From assembly GCA_965153455.1 (NCBI GenBank), contig OZ234501.1, forward strand, positions 2,232,001-2,296,000: a stretch of 64,000 nucleotides of DNA, written 5' to 3'. Positions 1 to 13,124 of the stretch are shown here, in pieces. A program made the translations under genes and the position numbers. The stretch's first letter is position 1. Each line of letters starts with the position of its first letter. Source of the DNA: Sphagnum compactum (Eukaryota > Bryophyta > Sphagnopsida > Sphagnales). The notes under the pieces are model-generated. The model did not search any database and was not told where the DNA came from. It saw only the letters and a list, made by a program, of their open reading frames with translations.

Positions 1-1079
1 TCGTTGATTAACATGGTTGGTTGATGGTTGACTATTTGGCCTTCTAAAATTCTCATAAACTTTCATCTATCTTCCACCTATCCATGTTCTTTTCTAGAAG
101 AACCTTTTCCCATGGTCTTTCCTATCCAAATGGACATGGGCGAAGTTTTGGCATTTTCTTATGGTTGTTATTGCTCCTTAGTGAGGGCCACTCATGTTTC
201 AAATAGGATGTAGAGCATTTTTTCCATTGATAGTTTCAAATTCAATTAGGGTAGGAAGAAGGGGTGAACTATCCACATAAGGAAGGTTCTAAGTTGCAAT
301 TTTAAATATGGTCTTTTCAAAACTCTAGGCTCTACTTCTAGGAGAAGTTCTTTTCTTGCCCATCAATTTGTTTAGGCCTTGCATCCTTAAATGATGCATT
401 AAACCCTAACTAATGATGTGTAGGAACCATAGAAGTGTAGGAACCATAGAAGGTTATAAATTTTATTTTCCTTTACCCAATTATCACCTTCATCAACTTG
501 TGAAGTGATACCTCTTCCTTGAACATCATCATATTTTTCACTAGGCCTCCTTTCCTTGATATTCTCCTATGTGTCTAGCCTTCGCCACCAATAGATACAA
601 GTGACACAATGTTTTTTGTTATATCCCCAACTATTGATGACATTAACCTTGGAAAGCATATCCATATTATTAACTCATTCACCCACCTATCTTCCTCATA
701 TGATCCTCCCCAATCACAACCTTGTTCCACACCCTATGAAGGCATAAACTTTAAAAGCCCCCACTTGTTGTCCTCATAGCCTTGGAAATCCCATCATCCC
801 CATTATGTCATACCCACTCCTTTTTCTCCTCCCTCCCTATCATGTTCCCCAACAAAACCTCCAACATATCCCCCCCATCCCACTTCTCTTACCTATAGCC
901 ACAATCGTCCCAATTGCCCCTATCATTAAAAAAACCTCCACCAAGTCCATCAACCTCACCTTGCTCATCCTACCTTCATTTTCTAGGTCTAATGGGAAAC
1001 ACCATCATTTCTTTCATTGTAAGCTTGGTGGTATTTGTAACACCCTTTGTATTACCACATGGTCCAACATGGCTACATA
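1..1079. other. Intergenic stretch, no gene recognised
   Basis: Plus-strand C- and T-rich DNA, especially around 680-960 where runs of CCTCC and CCCC dominate. Short open frames on the plus strand (for example 805-1080) are proline and leucine rich because of this composition and match no family I know. No splice-flanked exon, repeat boundary or RNA gene is visible. Confidence 0.5.
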
Positions 1080-1390
1080 GGGTTTACTTAGGAGACTACC
1101 TAAGAGCTTCCTAAATTAATCAATGCCTAAAGGGTTATTTTTGGGGCTATTTATGGGATATTTAAGGGGCTATTTAAGAGACTACCTAGGGACTGCCTAG
1201 GTTGGAGGCCAATACCTACGGGCTACATAGAGGCTATTTTAAAGTTACATAGGGGGATATTTACTAAGGACTACATAGGGCCATATTTAAGTTAAGGGAT
1301 AGTTAATTGTTATTTATAATGTTATTCAAATGAAGGGTCACCTAAGGTGCTACATAGAGCCTACGTACGGGTATATAGGGGTTATCAAAA
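1080..1390. repeat. Degenerate minisatellite-like repeat
   Basis: Words such as GGGCTATTTA, GGGGCTATTTA, GACTACCTAGG and GGCTACATAG recur every 20-30 bases with variable spacing. The pattern is a decayed tandem repeat; no unit is exact enough to fix a period by eye. Confidence 0.5.
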
Positions 1391-1626
1391 CCTTAGTTCA
1401 AAATCATAATCCAAACCCCTAATCCCCATCCCCACTCTTAAACCAAAACCAAAAGCTCAATATAAAATTTTAACCTTTAACCTTATGCAAAAGGGTAATC
1501 CATAACCTTTGTTTTAAACCCGTAGATTTCATCTTATGGGTGAAGACCTATATAAGTGGGAGCACTTCATGCTTACTTTTTTTTTTTCATTTCTCACTTA
1601 TAGAAAGGTTTTTTCACTTGGAAATC

Positions 1627-1975
1627 ATGGCTTCAGCTTCAACCCATGGGTCTAACTTTACATGAGATAATTTTAGTTCTATGTGAAATAATTATAACTC
1701 CTCATCTTCAAGTGATGATCAGATGATATAAGAGATGTTTGTAAACATGGATAAATAGAAATAATATGCTTTTGTGATTGTAGTTATTGTTGCCAACTCG
1801 TCTGACATGTTCAATGACAATGAATTGGAAGAGTATGTGGGTGAATAAATGGATTCATGTGTGGGAATTTGAGATGTGTTCACTATTATGCAAATAATGT
1901 AGGGTTTTCAAGACTTTGACCAACTTCACTTTGGAAAAGTTTGACACATTAGTATTATTAGTGGTACCCATGATT
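1627..1975 (+). pseudogene. Possible decayed coding remnant, serine-rich start
   Basis: A reading frame starts with ATG at 1627 and reads as a Ser/Asn-rich start followed by an acidic stretch (SSSSDDQM, then DNELEEYVGE). Several in-frame stops interrupt it. The layout, a Ser-rich head followed by an acidic helix-like segment, recalls N-termini of plant Harbinger-type transposase genes, but no catalytic motif follows. I cannot name the family. Confidence 0.25.
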
Positions 1976-2030
1976 GCATGTCATGCATGATTTACATGTG
2001 AACACCACATTTGAATGTTTTTAATTAAAT

Positions 2031-2545
2031 TTTTAGTTTTAGGGTTTTGATTAGGGTTTGGATTAAAGATTTGGTTTTTGGATTGAAATTGAAATTTTAA
2101 GGGTTAACATTAAAGCTTTAGTTTTAGGAGTTTGGGTGTAAGGTTTGGATTAAGGTTTTAATTTTAAGGTTTACGGTTTGGATTATGATTTATTTTTTTA
2201 AAATCAAGTTTAGGGTTTGGAGAACTTTCTTTTGGGGGTTTGGATTAAAGTTTTAGTTTTAAAGGTTAAAATTAAGGTTTTATTTTAGGGTTAGGATTAA
2301 GGTTCTAGTTTTAGGGCTAGGATTAAGATTTTAATTTTAAAGGTTTGAATTTAGGGATTGGATTAGGGTTTTAGGTTAGGATTGGGATGTTAATTCTAAG
2401 GGTTTGGGTTTAAGGTTTGGATTAAGGTTTTCATTTTGAGGGGTTTGCCAGGTTTATGGCTTAAACTAAAAACCTTTCCTTTGGGGGTTTGGATTAAGGT
2501 TTAGTTTTAAGGGGTTTTGGTTTAAGGTTTTAATTTAAAAGTTGG
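2031..2545 (+). repeat. Degenerate interstitial telomere-like tract
   Basis: About 500 bases dominated by variants of the plant telomere unit TTTAGGG: AGGGTTTTGATTAGGGTTTGG, TTTTAGGGTTAGG, GGTTTGGATTAAGG and so on. The G-rich strand is the plus strand. A shorter C-rich counterpart (CCAAACCCCTAATCC) lies at about 1410-1450 in the opposite sense. No exact array of more than two units is present, so this is an old or imitation telomere tract. Confidence 0.6.
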
Positions 2546-3349
2546 GATTTACAAATGATCACCACGTTTGAATAAGGCACCCTTCAGAATTGGCCCTGAA
2601 ATAGTGCCTTCTATAATTCATTATATATGTGAAACATGACAATGTTTGCATGTATGATGCATTCTTATGGAACTAGTTAAAAGGTGTAGTTTGTGATGAT
2701 ATCATCTTCATTGTATTTTGCATCCATGGTGCAATTGGGGATGAGATTATGTGGCCCACAATACATGAGTAGAATGTGTTGGGCACACCATACTTAGTTT
2801 TAGATTTCGAAGGTTGCATTGGGATGAATGCATGATTGAATGGCTCGCTTTTGGTGTCAAAATGGTAATTTTTGTAGGTTTAAATGTGTTTAGATGCTTG
2901 TGGTGAATAACATAATTTTCGTCAATTAACAAGAACGTGATGATTATAAAGACATTATTTGTAGAACTATCCATTCATGATTGGTAGTGGACTTTTGAAA
3001 TTCAAAAATGTGGTTGGGTTAGTTGATTAGACTAATAATAGATTGAAAGTTTCATATTAAATTCCACTCCAAATTGTTTATATTGATTAAATATGACTTG
3101 AAAAATAAAATAAATAATCAAGTATGAAATCCAATTTTAAAAAACCTTAACCAAATGGTAGTTATGAACTTTTGAAGGGTCATAATTGTACTTTATTTTG
3201 AAAAGACCTTTTGAAATGGATTTTATTTCTATTTTTCAGAAAAAATCTACCTAATGAATGTGTTTTTAAAATATTTATTTTGGTCTTCATTCATATGGAT
3301 TTTATGGGTTTTCCTTTTAAGATTTCCAAGTGGCATCCACCATAACATA
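2546..3349. other. Intergenic stretch, no gene recognised
   Basis: AT-rich DNA. A 75-codon minus-strand open frame at 2747-2974 has no recognisable motif. Nothing else is supported. Confidence 0.4.
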
Positions 3350-3774
3350 CACTAGAAGAAAAACAGGTATTTTTTACTAGTCTTTGCAATTAAAATTTAA
3401 TCACAAATGACATTTGCAACTAAAATCTCATTAGTCACCTTGGACAAGTCACATGAGACATTAGTTGCAAATGACAAGGGATATTGGATGAAAAAAAAAA
3501 ATCAACAAATACAAGTTCATCCTTTAACTCCATTGTATGTGTATTGTCACATGTGACTACGATGCAACTATTTTGGTCACAATTGAAGCAAATGATGTGT
3601 TGCCACGTGTTTTAATATTGAAATATTTAAAATATAGTAATAAATATTATTTTGAAATAATCCAAGATGTTCAATTCAAATGTTTGGATGATTTTACATT
3701 ATGACACATGGTCCACTGTAAATATGCCATGTGGCACCTTAAGATGAATTTAATACAAACTATTAATATTAGGT

Positions 3775-3975
3775 TGGTAGGTACATAAATAGATGCCTAC
3801 AAAACCTAGGCTACATACCTACCTACTTACTTAGGTAAGAAAGTAAGTAGGTAGGTCTACTTTCCTAGGCTACATACCTACTCATATAAATAGGTACTCA
3901 GATAGGTAGGTACATAGGTTGACTTAGGTGGGTAAGTCATATTATGTACTTACTTAGCTAGGTACATAAGTAGGT
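3775..3975. repeat. TAGG/CCTA tetranucleotide-rich segment
   Basis: Imperfect runs of GGTAGGTA and CCTACCTA on both strands, mixed with TACATA and CTTACTTA. Lies inside the CACTA-like element, at the same relative place as the array at 8815-8995 in the related copy. Confidence 0.7.
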
Positions 3976-5079
3976 TAGGGAAATTGACAGTTTAAAATTG
4001 TGCATAACTTTTCTTTTTGTTTTGGGTTAAACCTTTTGATTGCTTCATCCCATGTGCACAAATTTCTTAATGTGAAAATTGATGACCACACCCCTTGTTT
4101 ATATAATGTTCAAAATAGAAATGGAGAACAAACAATATGGGATCAGTTTTAAAGTTGGCTCTTCTTCACAAACTAAATTACAACTCCAAAACTTTCCTCA
4201 TGCCTTTTGTTCTTAGATTTTAGATTTATAAACAATTCAAATACATGCCTCACTAAATAATTAGATAACCATTTAAATAATAATGATTAAATTTAACATA
4301 TATTTAAAATATAAACTATACACTACAAATATAAGTATTCATTATCAACTACTTACATAAATAATAACTTCATAATATTTAACTAACTAACTATCTAATT
4401 TCTCACAAGTTGTAATACATAACTCAAAGATAAATAAATGACTAAAATATTTTTTAATTTTTTATATCTAGTCGAATTATAGATAAGGTAATTAATGTAA
4501 AAATAATTTAATTACTCTAATTTTAAAAATAAGTATTTTACATTTTTTTCCAATTATAAATGATGAACAAACAATTGTTATTAAAAATTCTTACACGATT
4601 TTTAAAAAAATCAATATTAAAATAATTACATTAATTACTATATAATTACATTTATTATTGTAAATTTTTTTTATCATAGATAAGTAATTACATAATTTTT
4701 ATAAATGAAAATTTTAAATTACTTGATAATAATTCCTGAAATTACAATCATTACAATAATTATTTTAACTACATTATAATTTTTCTGAAATTTTAATTCA
4801 GATTTAAAGTTATAAATTATAGATTGTGAATAATAATGTTCAATTAAAAATAATTATCCATGTACTATAATCAATTCTTATCTAAAGTAATTACAATGAT
4901 TTAAAAGTAATGTAACATTAATTACAGTAAATAATTTCTTTTACTATAAGAATATAAAATATATAATGTAAAAATTTATCTTTTAAAAATAATTATTTAG
5001 TGTAACTTATAAGTAATAAATATAATCATTTATAATTATTTATAAAAGTGATTCATTATGGATAACACTATTAGAAAAA

Positions 5080-6260
5080 AACCTTAAAATTCAATCAATA
5101 ATTTTTGGAATTGAAATATTAATTTTAGATTCCAAAAAAAAAAATAGAATTCAAATATCATTTTTAGATGAAATAAGTCTTTGAATTTAAATTAAAAAAT
5201 TCAGAATTGAAATGTCAATTTTCATATTCAAAATTGAAATGTCCATTTTTAGATTCAATTAATAAGTTTCTAATTTGAAATATTGATTCTGAGGATCCAA
5301 AATAATAATTCGGAATTACAATTTCAATTTTCAAATCAAATAAGTTTTTAAATTTAGATTTAAAAACTCAAAGTTGAAATATTAATTGTTAGAATCAAAA
5401 TAATAATTTTGAATTCAAATATCGAATTTTAGATCAAATAAGCTTTTTGAATTTAAATTTTCTTAAAAACTTATTTTTTTAAGGAATTGAAATAGGAAAT
5501 CTCAGATTCAAATATCAAACTTCAAATTAAACTATTCTTTAAAGAATTGAAATAATAGTTTTTGGAATTGAAATATAATTTTAAGGATCATTTTTAAAAA
5601 TAAATAAATGTAAAATAGAGAATTCAAATATTAATTCTCAAATTCAAATAGTTTGTTTTCAAATTCAAATAGTTAAACAAAGAATTCCAATAACAATTTT
5701 TTAAGTTAACAATTTTAATATTCAATTTTTAAAAAATTATGTATAAAAAATGAATTCCAATTACAATTTTCAGAATTGACATCAATTTTACTATTTAAAT
5801 ATAACTTTCATAATTTGAATTATAATTTTACATTGAAACATATATTCTTGAATAAAACTAACAATATTAAGAATTCGTATTTAAAACTTCAAATTCAAAT
5901 ATTGTTTTAGATTCAAATAAAATGTTTCAGAATTGGAATAACAATTTTCAAGTTCAAATATAATTTTCGAAATTGAAATAAGAATTTTCAATATCGAAAA
6001 TCAGTTTTCAGATTTGAATAACAATGTTCAGAGTTGAAATATTGATTTTAGATTCAAATAAAATGTTTTAGAAGTGGAATAATAATTTTAGATTCAAATA
6101 ATTATTTTAAATAAACAGAAAATCAGAATGCAAATAAAAAATTCAAATTCACATAAATATTTCTTAAATTTGAAATGTCAATTTTTAAATTCAAATATAT
6201 ATACATTTCATAACTGAAATAATAATTTTCAGATTTGAATAATAAATTTCAGAGTTCAAA
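5080..6260. repeat. Degenerate AT-rich repeat, GAATTGAAAT/TTTCAGATTCAAAT words
   Basis: Core of the element. The words AATTGAAAT, AATAATTTT, CAGATTCAAAT and CAATTTTCA alternate every 20-35 bases for more than 1 kb. No open frame survives. Probably a decayed tandem array rather than coding sequence. Confidence 0.55.
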
Positions 6261-6664
6261 TATTAATTTTTAGATTCATTATATGAATAATATACATACA
6301 TACACATAATTAATATACACACAAATATATATTTATGATATATGTAATATATCGTAAATATATTTTTAATATATACCTAAAAATACACCCCTATGTCACC
6401 GCAGAGTACCTTTAGGATGTGACTAATTTGATGACTATTGTGACTAATGGGACATATCAATATATTCATGGACGAAAATAAACCTAAAACCTATCCAACC
6501 GATAGGATGAAATTTTCAATAGTTGCATTATAGTTGTAAGAGTGACCAAAATAGTTGAAATTTGATCTTATAATTGTAAATACTCACAAATTTAATTGCA
6601 AACGATTACAAGTCACATGTAGTTGCAAAGGAAGTGGTTACATTTTGACTGATTTCTACTAATG

Positions 6665-8302
6665 TTTTATGTTCATGAACATGCCTTTTGTTGCAACCTC
6701 CAAAAAAGGGTTGCAACAAACATGCATTGGGAATTCAATGTGAACAGGTTGAAAGTTTCATGAGAACTTGGTGCGAACATATGAGGAAAATCAAAACCCA
6801 AAAATCCACACACTTCATTTTTTCAATATTCATAACTATGTTCTTCACCCATTTTTGCCTAAATTAGTACCCCATTCTATGAGCACATTTACTTAATTCC
6901 ATATGAACATGCACCGTCACTTACATTGATATCTTCACCTTCTTGAATAACACCTCATAAATCTAATAATTAATGGAAGAAATGTTAAATTTAGAGTCAA
7001 AGGACCCACACCACCCAACAACCATCAATGCACCGATTGGCCAAAATTTGTTTTTGGGTTTCATTTAGATGAAACCCAAACCCAACCCTTTCCCCTTTCT
7101 TCTAGCTTAAATCAACCCACCTACCTGTCTACCTACCTACCCATTTTTTAATGTATGTTCCTCCTTTCTACCTCCATTCCTTTCATTTCATCGTGCTTCA
7201 TCTTTTCCAATATTGTCATTGTCACCTTTGAGTTGTGGAGTTGTTAGAGTTGGAGCACACAAGAGTTGTCTTGCAAAGGAGTTTAAGGAGAAGAGGTAAG
7301 CTCCTTCTTCATTACCTTACACTTATTCTATTATTTTGGTAAAGAAGGAATAAGAGGAAGGAGGCTAGGAAGAAGAATAGAGAGCAATGAAATTTATTTT
7401 AAAAAGGAAGGATTTTTTTTTAAAAATTAAAAACAACACAAGTTTTTTTTAAAATATTTTTTGGAGATCAAGTCAAAAAGAAGAAGCAAAAGCATGAAAA
7501 AGAGACAAAACATGGTTTTTTTTTGTTCTTTTGAAAAAAATGTAGGCCAAATTGAAAAAGAAGCAAACACATAAAGAAGAAGAAATTAATGAACTTTTTG
7601 GAGAGAAGGTAAAAAAGGAAGAGGAGAAGTAAGAAGGAGACGGGAACAATGTGGAGCAATGTGTTTTTTAAAAAAGGAGGTTGTAAAAAAGAAGGTTTTT
7701 TTTAAAGAATGAGGTCAAAAATAAGAAGAAGAGGGAAATGTATTTTTAAGTTTTTTTTATTTTCATTTCACTTTCTACTTTCCCATTCTAATTTTTTTCA
7801 ATTGTTCTATGGTTTTTTGTGTTTCTTATATTCTTCTTATTTTTTTCCTTTTTTTGTTTTTTCTTCTCTCTTATTTTTTCTATTATTTTGTTGTTTTCCT
7901 TTCTTCATTTGTTTGTTGATTTTTTTAAAAAAATTCCTTATGAATTTTGGACAATGATTGATGGAGAATCATTTCACCTTGCAAATGATTATGATGAATC
8001 AAAACATGCATGCAAAACATTGAAAGCACACAAGAGCCCTAATACCTAAAATACATAGCCTCTTATTATTATGCAATTTGTAGAAAATAACATGTATTTT
8101 GCATGCACGCATTGAGGAAGGGCAAAAGAAAAATGGTAGTTTCAGTATTAGTTGCTAATTTTCACCATTATACATTTTGTAGGATATAGTTTCCATAGTT
8201 AGTTTCCTCGCATCGGTACATTATGCAAGTGGAAATGATTAAATTTATGTTTTATAATTTTTTATGTGTTCGCAAATGCAACACCTTCATTTTATTATCA
8301 TT
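6665..8302. other. Intergenic; purine-rich then pyrimidine-rich blocks
   Basis: No gene recognised. From about 7260 to 7740 the plus strand is dominated by A and G (AAGAAGAAG, GGAAGAGGAG); from about 7745 to 7935 it flips to T and C (TTTCTTTTC). Short open frames over the T-rich part are Phe/Leu runs and look like composition artefacts. Confidence 0.5.
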
Positions 8303-11157
8303 CATTAGTAAAAAAAAAACATCAATTTGCAATTAATAATTTGTGACAAAAAACAATTGCAATCAACTTTGCAATTTAAAAATTTTTTAATGGCGTAAGT
8401 GATGTTGCATTGAACATTTAATCACAAATCATGACTTGGTGTGATGTCACCACATTTCCCATGGATGAAGTATGTGGTCAATGTATATTTCAAACACATT
8501 TTCTAATCATATTTTGCCACATAGTAAAACTTGAATTTTTTTATATAAATGATTTTATATAATATATAATGAGGAGAATCAACATGGTCCAATTTCAACA
8601 TTTCATATGATAACACTTGTACAAAGGAAAATTTGACACATGGCATTAGGAATATTTTGGATGAAAATTAAAATTTTATTGAAACATTGATTTCACCCAT
8701 CCATTATGATTATTCGATTTAAATGTGTTTATATTGAAATACGTGGCATAACCAAAAATTGCCATGTGGCATACTGATTGAATTTTGAAAATAAAATAAA
8801 ATAAAAAATCACTTACATAGGTAGGTACATGTAGTTAGGTAGGTAGTTAGGTAAGTAGGTAGGTAGGTAGGTAAAACTATGTGCATAAAAAATACCTACC
8901 TACCTAATATGCATACCAACTTAAGCTATTTATTTACTTAGCCACCAACCTACCTAAATAGGTAGGTAAATAGTTGGAAGGTAGAAAGGTAGGTGAGCTA
9001 AAAAATAACCATGCAAAAAGTTTTATTTTATTTTATGTTTTACTTTTAAGGGTAAGTTGTTTTAAGTTTATCACAAATGGCATATAATTTTTAATGTGAA
9101 ATAAAAAAGAATGCATCTTCTTTAAATACTTTGTAAAATGACATTAAAACACAAAACATATGGGTTAAACCTTTTAGTTGCACTTTAATCAAAAACTCAA
9201 GTATAACTAAAAATGATTCTCCCACAAGCTTTGTGCTTGTTTTCAGTTTTGTAAATTCTACAACTAAATAGGTAAGAAGTAAATAACTAGTTGCCTAACT
9301 AAAAACCTACCCAACCATCCACTTACAAAACTACATATTACATATTTTTTATTATTATTTTATTAATTTTAGAAGTAACATTGATTGTTATTATTTCATG
9401 GCTTCCAATAATTAATCAATTGGTGCACAGTAATAATTCAAAATTAATATAAAATATTTCAAGAATAATTATTTAATATCTAATTCAAATCAAATCATGA
9501 ATTAATCATTAAAATTTTCAATGCATTTAATTATTTGGCAATTACTTATAAAATAATAATTTCTTGTTATTCAATTACTTAAATAAAACTATTATTTTTA
9601 CTTTTAAAAATGCTAGTGGTCAATTAATTAAATAAAAAATAATTAGGTAGTAATTGACTATCTAACAAAATAAATTACTTACTAATTGGTAATTCCTGAA
9701 TATTAACTATAAATTATTAAATTTCTAACTTATTAAGTTAATTAATAGACATTAAATCATTTTTAATAAACCATTAATACTAGCTAAACAATTTAACTCA
9801 TGAAACCACAATTACGTGTTATTTTATAATGAACTAACTATTAATTAATTATATTTATTAGTTACTTTCCATAATTTTTCATTAATAAATATTAACTATC
9901 ACATAGTTGATAAATTAAAAATATAGTAATATAATAATAAAGTAATATTTTATAATGAAGAAATATTAACTGATTTGAAATTAAGTATTAAAGAATAATT
10001 TATTATGAATCTTATAATTTTTAAGTAAATATTAAATAAGTTTTAATTAATCATCAATAGTAATCAAACAATTTCGGTTGTGATGAATTTATTATTTATT
10101 ATTCATTAGCTAACTAAATATCTACTAATTAATATTCATTCATTATTAACCATAATTCTTGATTAACTAGTTAAATCAAATTCTCAAAATATTTCAGAAT
10201 TAATTAAAGAAATAATTACATCATTATTATCTGAATCATTAGTCCAAAATTTTTTATTTATCCCACTAATAATTCAGAATAATTAATTATTTCATTTTTA
10301 AAATATTAAATAATAATTAATATATTTTTCCAAATCATTCATTGAAAAATATTAAATATAGATTTTTTATTTATAGAATTATTCAAATTCTAATAGAAAG
10401 TAAATAATTTGTAATTAACTAACTATTATTGCATATTTCTTAATTAATCAACTATTAATATGAATAATGCAAGAATAGCAATGAATTATTGTATCAATTT
10501 ATGATCTAATATTTAATTACTCAACAATGTTTTTTGAAGTAAATAATAGATAATAATAGATGAGTTAATTTCTTGGTATTGACTAAAATGTAATTAAATG
10601 ATTAAGTAAAATTATTTAGTTCATACTTTATTTAAAATGATAATTTATTTTATGATAATAATTTATTGATAATTAATGTTCGTTTAATACATTGATTATA
10701 TCATATTAATATGACCTTGCTACTATAGTTTAATCATACTTTAATAAAGATGGTATATTTTTATATGAACCATACAAAATCAGAATGAATTTTTTTCAAT
10801 TCAATATGCCCATAATATGGGCAAATATTTGTTTAAGATAATAAAATCTATACTGTATGTTCTCAATGGAGTCCACAAAACCCTAATGTATATTAAATGT
10901 ATAAACACACCATAATAACTAACCAAATTGCAATTAATTTTGAAACTAAATGAACATAGGAGCCTACTCTTGGATGTAAAATCCAAAAAACTAATCAATA
11001 TGGAAGGATGTGTACTTTAATAGTCACAAAATAGTCGTAAATTTAAAAGATGATGACTAGTTGTTTGATAAAACAAAGTTGCAAATGACAGGTAGTCACA
11101 TGTAGTCATATGTAGTTGCAAATTGAATGATTACATATTACAAGATTTCTTATAATG
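8303..11157. mobile_element. Non-autonomous CACTA-like DNA transposon, family A copy 2
   Basis: The left end starts CATTAGTAAAAAA and the right end, reverse complemented, starts CATTATAAGAAATC. It is flanked on both sides by ATT (8300-8302 and 11158-11160), the 3-bp target duplication typical of CACTA elements. Subterminal TTGCAA, AAATGACA and GTCACATGTAGT words recur, and TGCCATGTGGCA occurs at about 8762, as in copy 1 at about 3725. Next come a TAGG array and about 1.5 kb of AT-rich DNA (9330-10800). No transposase is present, so it would need one supplied in trans. Length is 2855 bp. Confidence 0.75.
8815..8995. repeat. TAGG/CCTA tetranucleotide-rich segment
   Basis: Runs of GTAGGTAGGTAGG and CTACCTACC on both strands inside the CACTA-like element; counterpart of 3775-3975. 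The opposing orientations could fold into hairpins. Confidence 0.75.
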
Positions 11158-11861
11158 ATTAAACTTTGTCGAAAAAGGAAGGTGGATTGTTTTTGGCAAA
11201 TATGTTTACAATACCCCAAGTTTTTAATGGCGAGGTGTAAAATTGGTAGAGCTGGCGTAGAGTGCCATCACAAAATAAATCTTCCCCTTGGATTGTAGCA
11301 ATTGCTCATCACTTATGAGAGTCAGTGTGATGGCACTCCTGCCTTCGCTTTGACAAGCCATACTCACTGTCGTTGATTGTGCGAAGAAAGGGGAACCCAA
11401 TCTGATAGCTAGCACATTTTTTTTGGGTCATAAAGATTTTTTTTTGCCAATGCCATTCACAATTTTGTGGAGCTGGCCAACCAGTGATATTCACAATTGC
11501 CGTACTGTTGAATGCCTTTTTAATGCTTTCTTCTTACTCAAGAAGGTGAAGGTACCAATGTAGGTGCTGATTCAGCAGCAGAAAGGCAGGCAACTTACTG
11601 TGGTTCCAGAGTCGTTGGGACCACTATCTATAAATGATTCTTCAGGCAGAAGGCCACATAATGCATATCCCAAATCCCTTTCGAGTCATCCACCAGCTAA
11701 TGGTCGATCAGATCATCAAGTTATGCAGTCCCACCAGCGGCAAAGACAAAAGAGTGTTGCTGAAAAGTCCATGAGAGGCATGGTACATGTGTTGCCCACT
11801 TAAGCAATCCAGCTCCTTGGCTATTCACATGTGTGTGCCGGCTGCCTTGTTCCACACGGAT
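11158..11861. other. Higher-GC island, no gene recognised
   Basis: Base composition rises here compared with the AT-rich element beside it, and open frames occur on both strands (minus 11224-11494, plus 11564-11803). The plus frame is Gln/Ser/Arg-rich. None shows a known motif or flanking splice signals that I trust. It may be a captured gene fragment or repeat of another family. Confidence 0.35.
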
Positions 11862-11917
11862 CACGAATTATGATTCATTACTAAAAGCGCACGAATCATG
11901 ATTCATTACTAAAAGCG
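11862..11917 (+). repeat. 28-bp tandem duplication
   Basis: Two adjacent 28-base units (11862-11889 and 11890-11917), each running from CACGAATNATGATTC to CTAAAAGCG, with a single T/C difference. Confidence 0.9.
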
Positions 11918-13061
11918 CGTTGCCGTTTGTTTTTTCTTTTCCTTCTCTTCCATATGCTAGGAATAAGGTAGATATGGAATTTGATGGGGATTCCCAATTC
12001 ATCATTTTTATAAATTTTCTAAAAAATTAGTTGTATTAACTAACCCGGAAAAATAATATAATTATTTTAATAATCATATCCTATATGTGGTCTAGCCTGC
12101 TACACTTCAGTTCTCTAAACTTATATTTAAAGTTAACTTCTCTGGTTCACTGTTCCTCTCCAAAACGCGATAATGACTGCAGACTCAATATCGTGTTTCC
12201 ATCATCACTTTCAATAGTGTCCTTTTGTGACATTACTAACACTTTACGAAACGAGGGTTTACAAAATTTAGTAGGGTATCGTACTGCCATCCTCGTATAG
12301 CATGCCCTATCATCAGTATCTATGCTTAGGACTAGACACCTGATCCAGGTTTCACTGCTTTAGCCTATGATGATTCATATGTTATTATAGCTGAATTAGC
12401 ACATACACCAGTACAATGGTAAAACCCCAAATTTTTTTGGGTTGATTCTAAGGCAAACATTATAGAAATCTCGACTCTAGACTAAATAAAGCCTACTTTA
12501 CACTAGGAGTCAAGGCCAAGGTTGAACTCAAATCAAGCATTCCTATTGGTGGAATCACTGAAATCAGCCTCAAGGGCTTTACACTGGTGATCAAGGCTGA
12601 AAAAGAAAACAATTTTTTAAATCTATCACTTTATGGCCCTGACTTAAGGACCAATCTACCTATCTGTCTACCTATTATCCCCTAAACTTACTTACTAAGT
12701 GATGTGAAAAGATCATATGTTGTCATCACCACATGCGAAAATTGCAAAACCTTGACATCCTTAGTTAAAGTTTTTTTTTCAATGCTTGGTGATAATATAA
12801 GTTTGTATATTATAAAATTATGAACCATGATCTAAGGTTCAAATGAAAGGTTCATAGCAAAATGCAATACTTTCATGTTGTTGAAAATTTTATCATTGAT
12901 AGTACAATGTCTAAGTGACTATAATACCTTCATATAATATGAAAAACTTAAATCAACACTAGGAAAATGCCTTAAATAATGCAATATTTTCATTGTTGAG
13001 TCATTTTCTTGAAATTTCTTATTTTTTGTAAGGCCTTTTTATTTTTGGTTCATTACTTTTA
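11918..13061. other. Intergenic stretch, no gene recognised
   Basis: Mixed composition with a short TACCTA/CTGTCTACCTA patch at about 12655-12690. An open frame at 12085-12300 has no recognisable motif. A pair of similar phrases on CACTGAAATCAGCC/CAAGGC at 12550-12600 hints at a small repeat. Nothing further is supported. Confidence 0.4.
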
Positions 13062-13124
13062 TTGTTTCCCTTCTTCTTCATCATTATTTCTTGTCTCTCA
13101 AGATCCAATAATGGGAAATGGGCC

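Larger units (their letters stand above)
3350..6664. mobile_element. Non-autonomous CACTA-like DNA transposon, family A copy 1
   Basis: The left end reads CACTAGAAGAAAAACAGG and the right end, reverse complemented, reads CATTAGTAGAAATCAGTC, matching the CACTA superfamily terminal pattern CACTA(G)TAGAAA. Subterminal DNA carries repeated TTGCAA and AAATGACA words in both orientations plus CACATGTGACT, the sort of short repeats that CACTA transposases bind. Inside are a TAGG-rich segment and about 2.1 kb of extremely AT-rich DNA. There is no transposase. Flanking trinucleotides are ATA and TTT, so no target duplication is visible; one end may be altered. It shares ends, subterminal words and internal order with the element at 8303-11157. 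Confidence 0.65.

Noticed and set aside
3347-6667. Target duplication for the first family A element
   Set aside because: Flanks are ATA and TTT; no matching trinucleotide could be defended.
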